From: CAZUSP01 sp964623505
GTDB taxonomy: Bacteria; Patescibacteriota; Minisyncoccia; Minisyncoccales; UBA1441
DNA: 32,344 bases
NCBI GenBank assembly: GCA_964623505.1
Contig: CAZUSP010000004.1
Coordinates: 1-32,344, forward strand
Direction of reading: 5' to 3'
The notes under the pieces were generated by a model. The model saw nothing but the letters and a program-made list of their open reading frames with translations. It was not told the origin of the DNA and did not search any database. Both the position numbers and the translations under genes were made by a program. This document shows, in pieces, positions 1-8,159 of the stretch (positions are counted from its first letter, which is position 1; each line of letters opens with the position of its first letter).

Positions 1-75
1 CTTTGGTCGATTCATCATCCCAAGTCGGCTGAAATCGGATACTATCCATCAATTATGCCGGAAATAATAGATTAA
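1..75 (+). CDS. C-terminal tail of an unidentified protein (partial)
   Basis: An open frame runs from the window edge to a TAA at 73-75 and encodes 24 residues ending in SIMPEIID. It stops 2 nt before the virB4 start codon, so it is probably the preceding gene of the same type IV secretion operon. In related gene blocks a PrgI-like or other small membrane protein often precedes VirB4, but the visible tail is too short to assign to any family. The start lies outside the window. Confidence 0.5.
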   Translation, partial: LWSIHHPKSAEIGYYPSIMPEIID

Positions 76-77
76 TT

Positions 78-1880
78 ATGCTGACCAAAATAAAAAATAA
101 ATTCAAATCTATCGGCCAGGCAAAGGAAGATCGGAAGACTGTTATTTTGCATGACCTGATCGCCCCACCTTCAATTGAAATAGCTCAAAACCACTTGGCC
201 CTGGAGAGCCGATTGACCCGATCAATGTTCGTTTTCTCTTATCCCCGCTATTTGTCCGTCGGCTGGCTGGCCCCAATTATTAATATGAGCCGGCCGGTGA
301 CGATATCCTTCTTTTTCCATCCCGTTGAGACAACGCCCATCTTGAAAAAATTAAGGAAAAAGACCACCGAAATTCAGGCCGAACTGATGGAAAGAGAAGA
401 GAAGGGTCTGGTTCGGGACCCGGAGCTGGAAACTGCTTTTCAGGACGTAGAAGAGCTGAGAGAAAAGTTAAGAACCGCTCAAGAGAAGATGTTTCAGGTT
501 GGGATTTATTTCCTTATCTCCGGAGATGATGAAAAGGAGCTTCGGGATACGGAAACTGAAATTCGATCAGTGTTGGAGTCCCGCTTGGTTTATGTGAAGA
601 CCGCCTCATTCCAGCAAAGAGAAGGCAGCTATTCTTGTTCTCCCTACGGCCTGGACCATCTCTTGATCCACACCCCGATGAACACTTCGCCTCTATCAAG
701 TGTGTTTCCCTTTATTTCTTTTGACTTGAGCTCCAATGAAGGAATACTTTACGGCATCAACAAACACAACAACTCGCTAATCCTTTTTGATCGCTTTTCT
801 CTAGAGAATGCCAATATGGTCATCTTTGGCAAGTCTGGTGGCGGAAAAAGCTATGCCACCAAGTTAGAAATTATGAGATTGATGATGGAGGACGTTGATG
901 TTATCGTCGTTGACCCAGAAAACGAATATGAGTTCTTAAGCGAAGCCGTCAGCGGCTCATTTATCAATATTTCCCTTAGCTCCCCCAACCATCTGAATCC
1001 TTTCGACCTGCCTCGTGTCGGATTAGATGAAAACCCGGCCGATGTGTTAAGAAGAAACACCGTTGAGCTGGTCGGTCTTTTCCGAATCATGCTTGGCGGT
1101 TTAACCCCGGAAGAGGATGCTATTATCGATCAGGCCATTATCGAGACTTACGCCGCCAAGGATATCACCTCGGAAACTAACTTCAATCGGGCCATCCCGC
1201 CAATCATGAGCGATTTTCAAGAAGTGCTTGAAAGCATGGAGGGAGCTGAATCTTTGAGCCAAAGAACCCGTAAGTTCACCCTCGGAAGCTATGCTAACTT
1301 TTTCAATAATCAAACCAATGTGGACATTCAAAACAAGCTGGTTGTTTTCGGCATTCGGGACATGGAGGATGAGTTGAGGCCAATGGCCATGTATATAATT
1401 CTTCATCACATCTGGAACGAGATTCGAGGAGAGATGAAGAAGAGGGTGGCTATCGTTGATGAGGCCTGGGTGATTATGCAGTCCCAGGAAGGAGCTTCTT
1501 TCCTTTTCGGCATGGCTAAAAGAGCAAGGAAATATTGGCTTGGCATGACCACCATTACCCAGGATGTAAACGACTTTTTAAACTCGCCCTACGGTGTTCC
1601 CATCCTCAACAACTCTTCTTTGCAGTTGTTGATGAAACAGTCTTCTGCCTCGATTGAGGTTTTGGCCAAGACCTTTGGGCTGACCAGCGGCGAGAAGCAC
1701 TTGATCCTTTCCAGCAGCGTGGGCGAGGGAATTTTCTTCGCCGGCAATAAAAGAGTAGCTATCCAGATCGTCGCCTCTTATACCGAGGATCAGATCATCA
1801 CCAGCAATCCCGAGGAGGTGGTTAAAATTAAAGAGATGCGCCGCGCCATGAAAAGAGATGAATTCATCCGAGGCCACTAA
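78..1880 (+). CDS. virB4: VirB4/TraC-family type IV secretion ATPase
   Basis: A 600-residue cytoplasmic AAA-type ATPase that powers a type IV secretion or conjugation channel. Walker A is GKSGGGKS at residues 251-258. It is followed by VIVVDPENEYEFL, typical of VirB4/TraC, and Walker B VAIVDEAW lies at about 457-464. The N-terminal part (SYPRYLSVGWL, then a charged helical region at about 90-145) matches the VirB4 N-terminal domain. Its length is somewhat short for VirB4 but usual for Gram-positive or CPR versions. The ATG at 78 is 2 nt after the preceding stop, and the 3' end overlaps the next gene by 23 nt, so all genes up to 6540 probably form one operon. No good Shine-Dalgarno sequence is seen. 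What is secreted or taken up cannot be told from the sequence. Confidence 0.93.
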   Translation: MLTKIKNKFKSIGQAKEDRKTVILHDLIAPPSIEIAQNHLALESRLTRSMFVFSYPRYLSVGWLAPIINMSRPVTISFFFHPVETTPILKKLRKKTTEIQAELMEREEKGLVRDPELETAFQDVEELREKLRTAQEKMFQVGIYFLISGDDEKELRDTETEIRSVLESRLVYVKTASFQQREGSYSCSPYGLDHLLIHTPMNTSPLSSVFPFISFDLSSNEGILYGINKHNNSLILFDRFSLENANMVIFGKSGGGKSYATKLEIMRLMMEDVDVIVVDPENEYEFLSEAVSGSFINISLSSPNHLNPFDLPRVGLDENPADVLRRNTVELVGLFRIMLGGLTPEEDAIIDQAIIETYAAKDITSETNFNRAIPPIMSDFQEVLESMEGAESLSQRTRKFTLGSYANFFNNQTNVDIQNKLVVFGIRDMEDELRPMAMYIILHHIWNEIRGEMKKRVAIVDEAWVIMQSQEGASFLFGMAKRARKYWLGMTTITQDVNDFLNSPYGVPILNNSSLQLLMKQSSASIEVLAKTFGLTSGEKHLILSSSVGEGIFFAGNKRVAIQIVASYTEDQIITSNPEEVVKIKEMRRAMKRDEFIRGH

Positions 1881-2526
1881 AGACAGCTGGGATCAGGTAA
1901 TTGACGGCACCGGCGAAACCGGCTCTTTAATCGAGGCCGACATTTTGATTATGTACGGAGTTGCCTTCTTCTTGGATATGATCGGCTATTTTTGCCTTCT
2001 CCTAACGATGACTGTTGCCCTGGCCCCGGTAGCGGTTGTCATTCAGGGCATAGTGGCCATTGTCGGAAAGATTATTTTCACTCTTTGGATCGTTCTTGTC
2101 CGTGGTCACAAACCAAGCTTTTCACCGGTGGCAGTGATCAAAAAAGGTTATTCGGCTGCTAAAAGGGGGGTTCGTTATATCCAAAGTCATCGAAATAAAG
2201 AAGCTAAAAAGGAGGACTCTAAAAAAGACACTTCCTCGACCGAGCAGTCGTTTCAACCCACTGAAACATCTCATACTTCCTCGACCGAGCAGTCGTTTCA
2301 ACCCACTGAAACATCTCATACCGGTGACCGGCCGGCTGACGCTACTTCCGTCGAAAAAGCGTCGTCTGGTAAAGCCGTTGAGGCGCCATCTGGCAAAACA
2401 ACCTCGGTTTTGGTAAAATGGATAAAGCGGGTGTTTATTCCTTGGCTAATCGAATCAACACCATTTATAGGCAAATTTATGCCCACTTTGGTGCTGAGTG
2501 TTTATTTTGAAGATAAGTATGGTTAA
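1858..2526 (+). CDS. Membrane protein of the type IV secretion block with repeated linker
   Basis: This 222-residue protein is not recognised as a named family. Residues of about 27-80 form two long hydrophobic helices (around MYGVAFFLDMIGYFCLLL and VIQGIVAIVGKIIFTLWIVL). A basic stretch follows (KKGYSAAKRGVRYIQSHR), then a Ser/Thr/Glu-rich low-complexity linker with two identical 15-residue repeats of SSTEQSFQPTETSHT. It ends in an amphipathic or hydrophobic segment (FIPWLIESTPFIGKFMP). It starts inside the end of virB4 and its stop overlaps the next gene start, so translation is probably coupled. The position suggests a structural membrane component of the secretion apparatus. A VirB6-like or coupling role is possible but there is no motif evidence. 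Confidence 0.75.
   Translation: MNSSEATKDSWDQVIDGTGETGSLIEADILIMYGVAFFLDMIGYFCLLLTMTVALAPVAVVIQGIVAIVGKIIFTLWIVLVRGHKPSFSPVAVIKKGYSAAKRGVRYIQSHRNKEAKKEDSKKDTSSTEQSFQPTETSHTSSTEQSFQPTETSHTGDRPADATSVEKASSGKAVEAPSGKTTSVLVKWIKRVFIPWLIESTPFIGKFMPTLVLSVYFEDKYG
2230..2321 (+). repeat. Perfect tandem repeat, 45-bp unit, two copies
   Basis: Bases 2230-2274 and 2275-2319 are identical, and the match runs 2 bases further before breaking. The unit length is a multiple of three, so the frame of the surrounding membrane protein is kept and 15 residues are duplicated in its Ser/Thr-rich linker. The perfect identity, including synonymous positions, suggests a recent duplication. Confidence 0.95.
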
Positions 2527-4957
2527 AAATATATTTCTTATCATCTTCCTCTTATTCGTCGCCTGGCCCGGATCGGCTTCCGAGGGAACGCCCCTGGCCG
2601 AGGCCGGGGATTTTTCGGGGATGATTACGATCGCCCTCAATTTTATCGTTAGCATCGCCGGCGTGGTTGCTTTTGTCGCCCTGCTTAGCGGCGGCATAAC
2701 TTACCTTGTTTCAGGCGGTTCTCCGGCGATGATGGCCAAGGCTAAAAAAAGAGTTTTTCAGGGTCTTTTGGGGGTTGGGTTGATCCTGATAGCCTACGCT
2801 CTTGTTTGGCAGATAAATCCGGCCATGCTCGGCGGTGTTTTTAAAATTCCAGCCCCGCGCGATTTTGTTTATCAGCAGCCAACTCCGCCCCGGGTTGAAG
2901 CAACTGTTTTTGATTATCAAGAAATTCCGATTGGCACTATCCTTGAAACCAGAATTTTGGCTAAAAACATAAGCTGTTTTGAAAACCAGCGGCTCATTGA
3001 TTGTCATTCTCGCCGAGGCGTCACAGAAGAGGAAACCGACCGGATCAGAAAGCTCATGGCTAAAAACTTTCCCCAAATTTGGCCCGCGCCGACAAGGGAC
3101 GATGCTCTAATTTCCTACCTCTGTTATGAATTTGATAAAAACGGTGACTTTGTTGACGGGGATAAAAACGTGCCCGGAATTCAGCCCATGCCGTATAATG
3201 ATCGCCTCGACTGCATTGAAAGAATTACTCGCGCCCTGGAAGCGAAGAGCCAGACGCTGAATGAGTTAAGTCAGGAACTGCTCCGGCTGACCAGCAATTG
3301 TCAGTGCCAGGTCTGCGGTGACTGCGGCTCCTGCTGTCTGGGTTGCGAGACTTGTTGTTGCGGCTGTAATTGTTCCGGAGACCCGTGTCCTGATCGAGCC
3401 AGAATAGATCAATTGAGAAGAGAATTAAATATGGCGGGAACCCTTGAGGGTCGGAACTTGCTGAAAGAAAATGAACTGGTTAAGGTTTCGGTTGACAGTT
3501 ATCGCCAGATGACCCTGGTCAACCAGATCAGATATTTAGCCAGCCGTTTTCTGCCGCCTCACATTGAAAGTATAAGGGTTGATATCGGCTATCTTCAAAA
3601 AGCAGAAGATATGTACAAACTACACTGCCCTCATGCCCGTCAAATAACCCGGGCCACCTTCCAAGAATTGCTGATCGAAGACGAAAAGAGGCCGGAAATC
3701 GATCTAGAGACCGTTCCTTTTTGTCTAAATGGGCAAGATCCTGTCTGGGGCCAGAAGTGTCCAGCCGAAGAACAATTGGATGTATTGCGTTGGTGCCGAG
3801 AATATAACTGCCTTGACTGTGACAGCGGTGGCCGGCTTGATTGCGGCGAATGCAACCTGGATCAGCTAGAACGAGGCACGCCTGTTACCTTCCAGGAAGG
3901 AGGGCGAACCAAAACCTCTTACAAATGTTCAACTTATCGAATCAATCAAGATCAGGGGCGGCCGGAAAGAAGCGTTGAAGATACTGTCGGTATAATCTGT
4001 CGCATCCAATCAGGCGGTCAAATATGTGACCGCCTGAGCGGTCACCCGGCCACTTTTTATTGCCCCAAATCTCCCGAAGCCCCCCTAAAGACCGAAGAAC
4101 ATATAAGGATGGAGTCTCCTTTCATTGAGACCCAGGTCCGTCTTGGTTACCCCGGTGGATTCATCGAAATCGGTCAGTTGGTCGACAATGCTCAGGTTTA
4201 TCTGGCTGAAGTTATTTCGGAGTTGTCTGTTCTGGTCAACACCTCTGTTCCTGAGATAACCTGCCCGGCTTTTGATAAAAATCAACCCGACAATCTTTGT
4301 AAGCTCTTCCTTCTGCCGACCAGGTGCCAGTGCAATCAGGGAAGAATGATTACTAGCGGTCCAGCCGGGTGTGGTCCAGCTTGCCATTCGGTCCATGGGT
4401 GTCTCTGTAACAATTGCTGCTCCTGCCCAGGCTGCGCCTGCACTACCTGTTTGGTGGGCGGAGTTCATCACCCTTGCCCCATTGATTTGATTCAACAAAG
4501 GGTAGCCGAAATAAAGCACTGGTATCATGAAAATAAAGACTCTGTTAGAAAAAGAACGGAACAGGTTTGGAATCTGATCTTGGCCATTAATCTCCGGTCG
4601 CACCAGCCGAGTCGAGCCGAATTGTTAAACCAGCTTCAGGATGCTCAATATAAATTAGATCGATGTATGACCGGCTTTGGTGAGGCCCTCGGAGTGCTGA
4701 CCACCGCCGGCCTTCCTTTCAACTGCCCTCTTTTGCTTGATAATCAAGAAATGAGCGAGGGCGAAGGGGGGCTTCTCTTCACTCCCTTTATCGAAACCTG
4801 CTATCCTTACAACAGCACCTCTCCATACGGAGACAATGCTTTAAGCAAACAAGAGCTGGCGGCTTGTGCTTATTACCGACATAAAAACGAGTGCCTGGAG
4901 GCCATTGCTGACCTGATGCCTGATTACTTTTGTGTCACGGAAAAAATTCAGCCCTAA
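2519..4957 (+). CDS. Exported VirB2/TrbC-like pilin module fused to a cysteine-rich ectodomain
   Basis: An 812-residue protein. Start chosen at ATG 2519, which overlaps the previous stop by 8 nt; an upstream GTG at 2498 would put extra residues before the signal peptide. Residues 1-22 look like a signal peptide. About 35-58 and 72-95 are two hydrophobic helices flanking a short basic loop (GGSPAMMAKAKKRVFQG), the arrangement of VirB2/TrbC-type pilins. The remainder is a large, probably extracellular region of about 700 residues. Two cysteine cassettes at residues 261-290 and 603-653 each contain 13 Cys, and a smaller Cys cluster lies at about 431-446. Each cassette interrupts a charged helical region and is followed by a PCP motif and a helix. 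It is not a simple pilin because of its size. Roles in surface contact or metal binding are conjecture. Confidence 0.8.
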   Translation: MVKNIFLIIFLLFVAWPGSASEGTPLAEAGDFSGMITIALNFIVSIAGVVAFVALLSGGITYLVSGGSPAMMAKAKKRVFQGLLGVGLILIAYALVWQINPAMLGGVFKIPAPRDFVYQQPTPPRVEATVFDYQEIPIGTILETRILAKNISCFENQRLIDCHSRRGVTEEETDRIRKLMAKNFPQIWPAPTRDDALISYLCYEFDKNGDFVDGDKNVPGIQPMPYNDRLDCIERITRALEAKSQTLNELSQELLRLTSNCQCQVCGDCGSCCLGCETCCCGCNCSGDPCPDRARIDQLRRELNMAGTLEGRNLLKENELVKVSVDSYRQMTLVNQIRYLASRFLPPHIESIRVDIGYLQKAEDMYKLHCPHARQITRATFQELLIEDEKRPEIDLETVPFCLNGQDPVWGQKCPAEEQLDVLRWCREYNCLDCDSGGRLDCGECNLDQLERGTPVTFQEGGRTKTSYKCSTYRINQDQGRPERSVEDTVGIICRIQSGGQICDRLSGHPATFYCPKSPEAPLKTEEHIRMESPFIETQVRLGYPGGFIEIGQLVDNAQVYLAEVISELSVLVNTSVPEITCPAFDKNQPDNLCKLFLLPTRCQCNQGRMITSGPAGCGPACHSVHGCLCNNCCSCPGCACTTCLVGGVHHPCPIDLIQQRVAEIKHWYHENKDSVRKRTEQVWNLILAINLRSHQPSRAELLNQLQDAQYKLDRCMTGFGEALGVLTTAGLPFNCPLLLDNQEMSEGEGGLLFTPFIETCYPYNSTSPYGDNALSKQELAACAYYRHKNECLEAIADLMPDYFCVTEKIQP

Positions 4958-4959
4958 TC

Positions 4960-6540
4960 ATGAATCGGTTGAAAAAGATATTTATTCTGTTGCTCCTGCT
5001 GTCGCTGCCTCTTTCGGCGGCAACCCGAGACCTTGAAGTTGAGTATCCGGTTGTTCCTGGAATTGACCCGCCCGGACCCGACACCGGCCTGCCGGCTTAC
5101 ATCGAATATCTTTACTACCTAATCATTGGACTAGCTGGAATCGCCGTCTTGGTTTCTTTTATCTGGGGAGGGCTGATTTATTTAACCTCTTCTGGCGCTC
5201 CTGGAAAGATGCAGCAAGGGCGAAGAAAAATCTTCGCCGCTCTCGGAGGAGTGGCAATCATTTTTCTCGCCCATCTTGTTTTAACTAATATTGACCCTCA
5301 ATTCCTTGGCGGAGCACTGCCGGCTGTTAAGCTGCCGACCAGGGGTTACTGCTTGAGAGGACATGAATTGGGTTGGCAAGAAGGAGATGAATGTTCCAAG
5401 GGATGGAAAGCTGTTGAAAAAGGTTCCTGCCAGAAAATCATCGGTGAATATGAGGGCCCGGCTCTACAAACAACCTGTTGTCAAGTAGAGCCGCGAACTT
5501 ATTGTTTCGAGCATAGTCGAGAAAACATCTTGCCGGCTGGTTTTGTTGCCAAGGAAATAAGCTTTCGGGAAAAAATCCCGAATATAATGGAAGCTTATTT
5601 TTTCCCCCAACCGATATACCAGGGCCGTCAAAAAAACGTTTATTCTCGAAATTACACAGATGAAGATGTGGCGAAAGAAATCTGGCACTCAATTGATATG
5701 ACTGAACGACCCGTTTCCGTTTATATTGTCGAATGGTTTAGTGGTTTTTATCTTTATCCTGATCGGGCCTATGGCTGCCGCTATGAATTCGCCGAATATC
5801 CGCGGCACATGCCCTTGCTCCTGGCTTCTTCTCATGCCGAACTGGGTGAACATGATGATCGGGTCGCTTACATCAAAAGAGAAACCATGGGCGAGGGAGA
5901 TAACTGGATGACCACCATTCCCTGGGTAGGCATCTTCTTTTCTTTAATCAATTATCGGGGAGGATGCGGAATAATATATGGCTTTCGTCAAGCCCCGTCG
6001 CCCAGCCCCAATGGCCACATCCCCGTTCCCAATGGCGGCGATGTTGAGCCAACCTGTTTCTCGGTCAGAGATATTGACTCCGGCGGCATCCAGGGTGGGA
6101 TTGATTTCAATGAAAATAAAATCTCCAGCGCCCATGTTTTCAGACGTCTGCCCAATGCGGCAAAAGTCGAGGGCCATGTTATCTTTTATGAAGCGGCCAA
6201 CTATATTGTGCCGCAAGCCGGAGTGGATCTGATCGCCAAAAAGATCGAAGCTAAAGACATCCAGGCCAAAAATGAACAAGGGAAAATCTGGACGATTAAT
6301 CTTAATTATGACCAGGGTGTTCGCAATGACCGAAATGAATGGGGGCAGGAAAGAATCCTCTCGGTCGAGATGACCAAGAATTTTATCGTCGTTTTAAATT
6401 CGGAAAAGGATTTCAAGGGCAAGTGCACCCTCTTGACCGAAAATCATCCGAATCTTCAGCATCTGTATGTTCTTCAAGATGAACAGGCCGGCGCCAAAGG
6501 AGCCCGGGTGAAGTCGATCGCCATTATTCCGATTCAGTAA
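4960..6540 (+). CDS. Exported VirB2/TrbC-like pilin module with crystallin-like C-terminus
   Basis: A 526-residue protein starting at ATG 4960, 2 nt after the previous stop. It has a signal peptide (MNRLKKIFILLLLLSLPLSA), then two hydrophobic helices around residues 48-75 and 88-112 with a basic loop (SSGAPGKMQQGRRKIF), closely resembling the N-terminus of the preceding gene. The ectodomain has scattered Cys pairs (CLRGHELGWQEGDEC, TTCCQVEPRTYC). The last 130 residues contain two stretches (HVIFYEAANY and FIVVLNSEKDFKGKCTLL), each followed by beta-rich sequence; the second ends in KSIAIIP. This resembles Greek-key beta/gamma-crystallin motifs, but that assignment is inference. It is the last gene of the block; its stop abuts the stop of the convergent jag gene without a gap. 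Confidence 0.75.
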   Translation: MNRLKKIFILLLLLSLPLSAATRDLEVEYPVVPGIDPPGPDTGLPAYIEYLYYLIIGLAGIAVLVSFIWGGLIYLTSSGAPGKMQQGRRKIFAALGGVAIIFLAHLVLTNIDPQFLGGALPAVKLPTRGYCLRGHELGWQEGDECSKGWKAVEKGSCQKIIGEYEGPALQTTCCQVEPRTYCFEHSRENILPAGFVAKEISFREKIPNIMEAYFFPQPIYQGRQKNVYSRNYTDEDVAKEIWHSIDMTERPVSVYIVEWFSGFYLYPDRAYGCRYEFAEYPRHMPLLLASSHAELGEHDDRVAYIKRETMGEGDNWMTTIPWVGIFFSLINYRGGCGIIYGFRQAPSPSPNGHIPVPNGGDVEPTCFSVRDIDSGGIQGGIDFNENKISSAHVFRRLPNAAKVEGHVIFYEAANYIVPQAGVDLIAKKIEAKDIQAKNEQGKIWTINLNYDQGVRNDRNEWGQERILSVEMTKNFIVVLNSEKDFKGKCTLLTENHPNLQHLYVLQDEQAGAKGARVKSIAIIPIQ

Positions 6541-6999
6541 TCAGGATGGAAGAATGACAATGTGTCTTTGGTTGTCCCGGCCGCTGCTTTGACTGTAGAC
6601 ATCCTGACGTTTGGCCAGAAGAGTGTGAATTATTCTTCTTTCCCAGGCCCACATTGGTTTCAGCGCTTGTGGTTTTTTGGTTAAAGCAACCTGATCGGCC
6701 GTCATCCGCGCCAGATCTTCCAGATAGCGGGCTTTTTTCTCTTTATAACTATTGATATCGAGATCAATGAATAAATGGCGGCCGAGCTGGCGAGCCAGAA
6801 TCTTTTTGATCAAACCCTGGGTTTCAATCAAGGTCTCGCCTCTTTCTCCAATGAAAAAGGGCGCTTCCTCGGCCCAAAGAGATATTTTAATGGTGTCTTC
6901 ACTAGTCTCGCTTACTTTCACTTGCGAATCTCCGCCCAGATAGCTGAAGAATTCTCTTACCGTTTTTTTAACTTTTTCCGCTTCTGATGGTCGGAACAT
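6541..6999 (-). CDS. jag: Jag/KhpB RNA-binding protein (KH + R3H)
   Basis: A 152-residue RNA-binding protein. The KH domain carries the GxxG-type motif FIGERGETLIETQG at about residues 49-62. The C-terminal R3H domain is seen in the PMWAWERRIIHTLL stretch and the final SSGRDNQRHIVILPS. The N-terminal Jag_N domain found in Firmicutes is absent. The start at ATG 6999 lies inside the 3' end of yidC (43-nt overlap); no other start codon fits. The conserved order rnpA-yidC-jag supports the call. KhpB proteins bind mRNA and sRNA and affect cell elongation and division in other bacteria. Confidence 0.92.
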   Translation of the reverse strand: MFRPSEAEKVKKTVREFFSYLGGDSQVKVSETSEDTIKISLWAEEAPFFIGERGETLIETQGLIKKILARQLGRHLFIDLDINSYKEKKARYLEDLARMTADQVALTKKPQALKPMWAWERRIIHTLLAKRQDVYSQSSGRDNQRHIVILPS

Positions 7000-7676
7000 G
7001 CTGGCTTTCTTTTAAGATAATACTGCTGGCCAATAGTAAAAAGAATGTTTACCAACCAGTATACTCCAAGAACAGCGCTTAATCCAGTTAAAAGGAAAAA
7101 GGTGAAAAAGGGGAAAAAGACGAACATGTTCTTCTGCCAACCAGATTTATTTTTACCCACCCCCGATGTCTTTTGCTGCCAATACTGAGCAAATCCAACA
7201 ATGATCGCCAAGACAATGCTGGGTTGAGCCAGATTGGGGTTTCCCAAAAAGGTCATATTGGCTAAATCAAGCATTGGGATAAAAGAATAAAGATTACCCT
7301 CTAAGGTCAAAATGCTTAGGTCTTTGAATATCTGAAAAAAGGCGATCATAATCGGCAGCTGAATCAACGGATATATCATCCCGGACCAGGGATTGATATT
7401 GTTTTCTTTATAAAGAGCCATTATTTTTTTGGACTGCCCGGCCGGATCTTTCTTGTGCTCTTTTCTGATCTTTTGAATCTGGGGTTCTATCTGACTCATT
7501 ATCTCCTGCGACTTAACGGCTTTTATTGATATCGGATAAAGGACCAGCTTGAGAAGTATTGTTGTCAGCAAGACAGCCCAAACAAGATCCCTTCCCGGGA
7601 GATAGACATAAAGCAATATCAAGATGTTCAGGATCGGTTGATAAATAAGCAGGTGAAACAATCCGCCAAGCGACAT
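6957..7676 (-). CDS. yidC: YidC/Oxa1 membrane protein insertase
   Basis: A 239-residue Oxa1-type insertase that places proteins into the inner membrane, alone or with SecYEG. Hydrophobic segments are at about residues 5-28, 30-50, 100-125, 145-170 and 185-215, with a basic coiled region (QIEPQIQKIRKEHKKDP) after the second, as in the family. The conserved YPLIQLPIMIAFFQIFKDL segment is present, and the C-terminus is strongly basic (KRKPACSDHQKRKKLKKR), suited to ribosome contact. The large periplasmic domain of proteobacterial YidC is missing, as in Gram-positive forms. It starts 2 nt after the rnpA stop. Confidence 0.96.
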   Translation of the reverse strand: MSLGGLFHLLIYQPILNILILLYVYLPGRDLVWAVLLTTILLKLVLYPISIKAVKSQEIMSQIEPQIQKIRKEHKKDPAGQSKKIMALYKENNINPWSGMIYPLIQLPIMIAFFQIFKDLSILTLEGNLYSFIPMLDLANMTFLGNPNLAQPSIVLAIIVGFAQYWQQKTSGVGKNKSGWQKNMFVFFPFFTFFLLTGLSAVLGVYWLVNILFTIGQQYYLKRKPACSDHQKRKKLKKR

Positions 7677-7678
7677 GT

Positions 7679-8014
7679 TTATTTTTTAATTTGACTCCAA
7701 ATAATTTGCCAGTCTGCCCATAGATCCTGATAACTTGGCATCCTGGGTCCTTTTTTTAAAATAATGACCAGATCTTGATCCGAATTAACCGAAACAATAT
7801 CATTTCGGACAATATGTCTTAATTGGCGTTTGATCTTGCTACGATGAACCGCCTTGGGGGCCGCTCTCTTGCTGACCACAATGCCAACCCTGATGCGGCC
7901 GAGTTTATTTGGCCCAGCTTTGACCAATAAAAAACGTCCACCGGCTGATTTTCCCTGCCGGTATAGCTCTTGATACTCATTTTTCTTGGCGAGACGGTTG
8001 AGACGTGGTAACAT
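7679..8014 (-). CDS. rnpA: Ribonuclease P protein component
   Basis: A 111-residue basic protein, the protein subunit of RNase P that matures tRNA 5' ends. The family signature is seen as AVHRSKIKRQLRHIVR, and the N-terminus LNRLAKKNEYQELYRQG aligns with the usual RnpA start. I chose ATG 8014: the longer frame from TTG 8044 would place a candidate -10 box inside the coding region. GGAG lies immediately upstream but only 1 nt from the ATG. In most bacteria rpmH precedes rnpA; here nothing resembling L34 lies between rnpA and dnaA. Confidence 0.95.
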   Translation of the reverse strand: MLPRLNRLAKKNEYQELYRQGKSAGGRFLLVKAGPNKLGRIRVGIVVSKRAAPKAVHRSKIKRQLRHIVRNDIVSVNSDQDLVIILKKGPRMPSYQDLWADWQIIWSQIKK

Positions 8015-8033
8015 TCTCCATGACCGGGCTAAG

Positions 8034-8060
8034 ATTATCAACAATTTACACTTGGGTCAA
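8034..8060 (-). promoter_or_regulatory. Candidate promoter of rnpA-yidC-jag
   Basis: On the minus strand, TTGACC (8060-8055) and GATAAT (8039-8034) are separated by 15 bp, a short spacer. A start site near 8027 would leave a leader of about 13 nt to ATG 8014. Both hexamers match 5 of 6 consensus positions. Confidence 0.35.
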
Positions 8061-8090
8061 TTCACTTTTTTTGCCCAAGATATGAACATA

Positions 8091-8099
8091 TTATCCCCA
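8091..8099 (+). promoter_or_regulatory. DnaA-box-like site upstream of dnaA
   Basis: TTATCCCCA differs from the E. coli consensus TTATCCACA at one position. It lies in the divergent rnpA-dnaA intergenic region, where DnaA boxes commonly mediate dnaA autoregulation or origin function. A single 9-mer is weak evidence on its own. Confidence 0.4.
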
Positions 8100-8159
8100 T
8101 CAGCCTAAAAAACCCTGATTGCTGGGAGTTTCGGCGCTGTTCTCTTGCCCTATTAATTG

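Noticed and set aside
5564..5582. Hairpin TTCGGGA-AAAAA-TCCCGAA as a possible terminator
   Set aside because: It lies in the middle of an intact coding region and has no following T-run.
6530..6550. Search for a terminator between the last secretion gene and jag
   Set aside because: The two convergent stop codons are directly adjacent and no hairpin with a T-run is visible; the same holds at 10873-10879 and 23779-23782.
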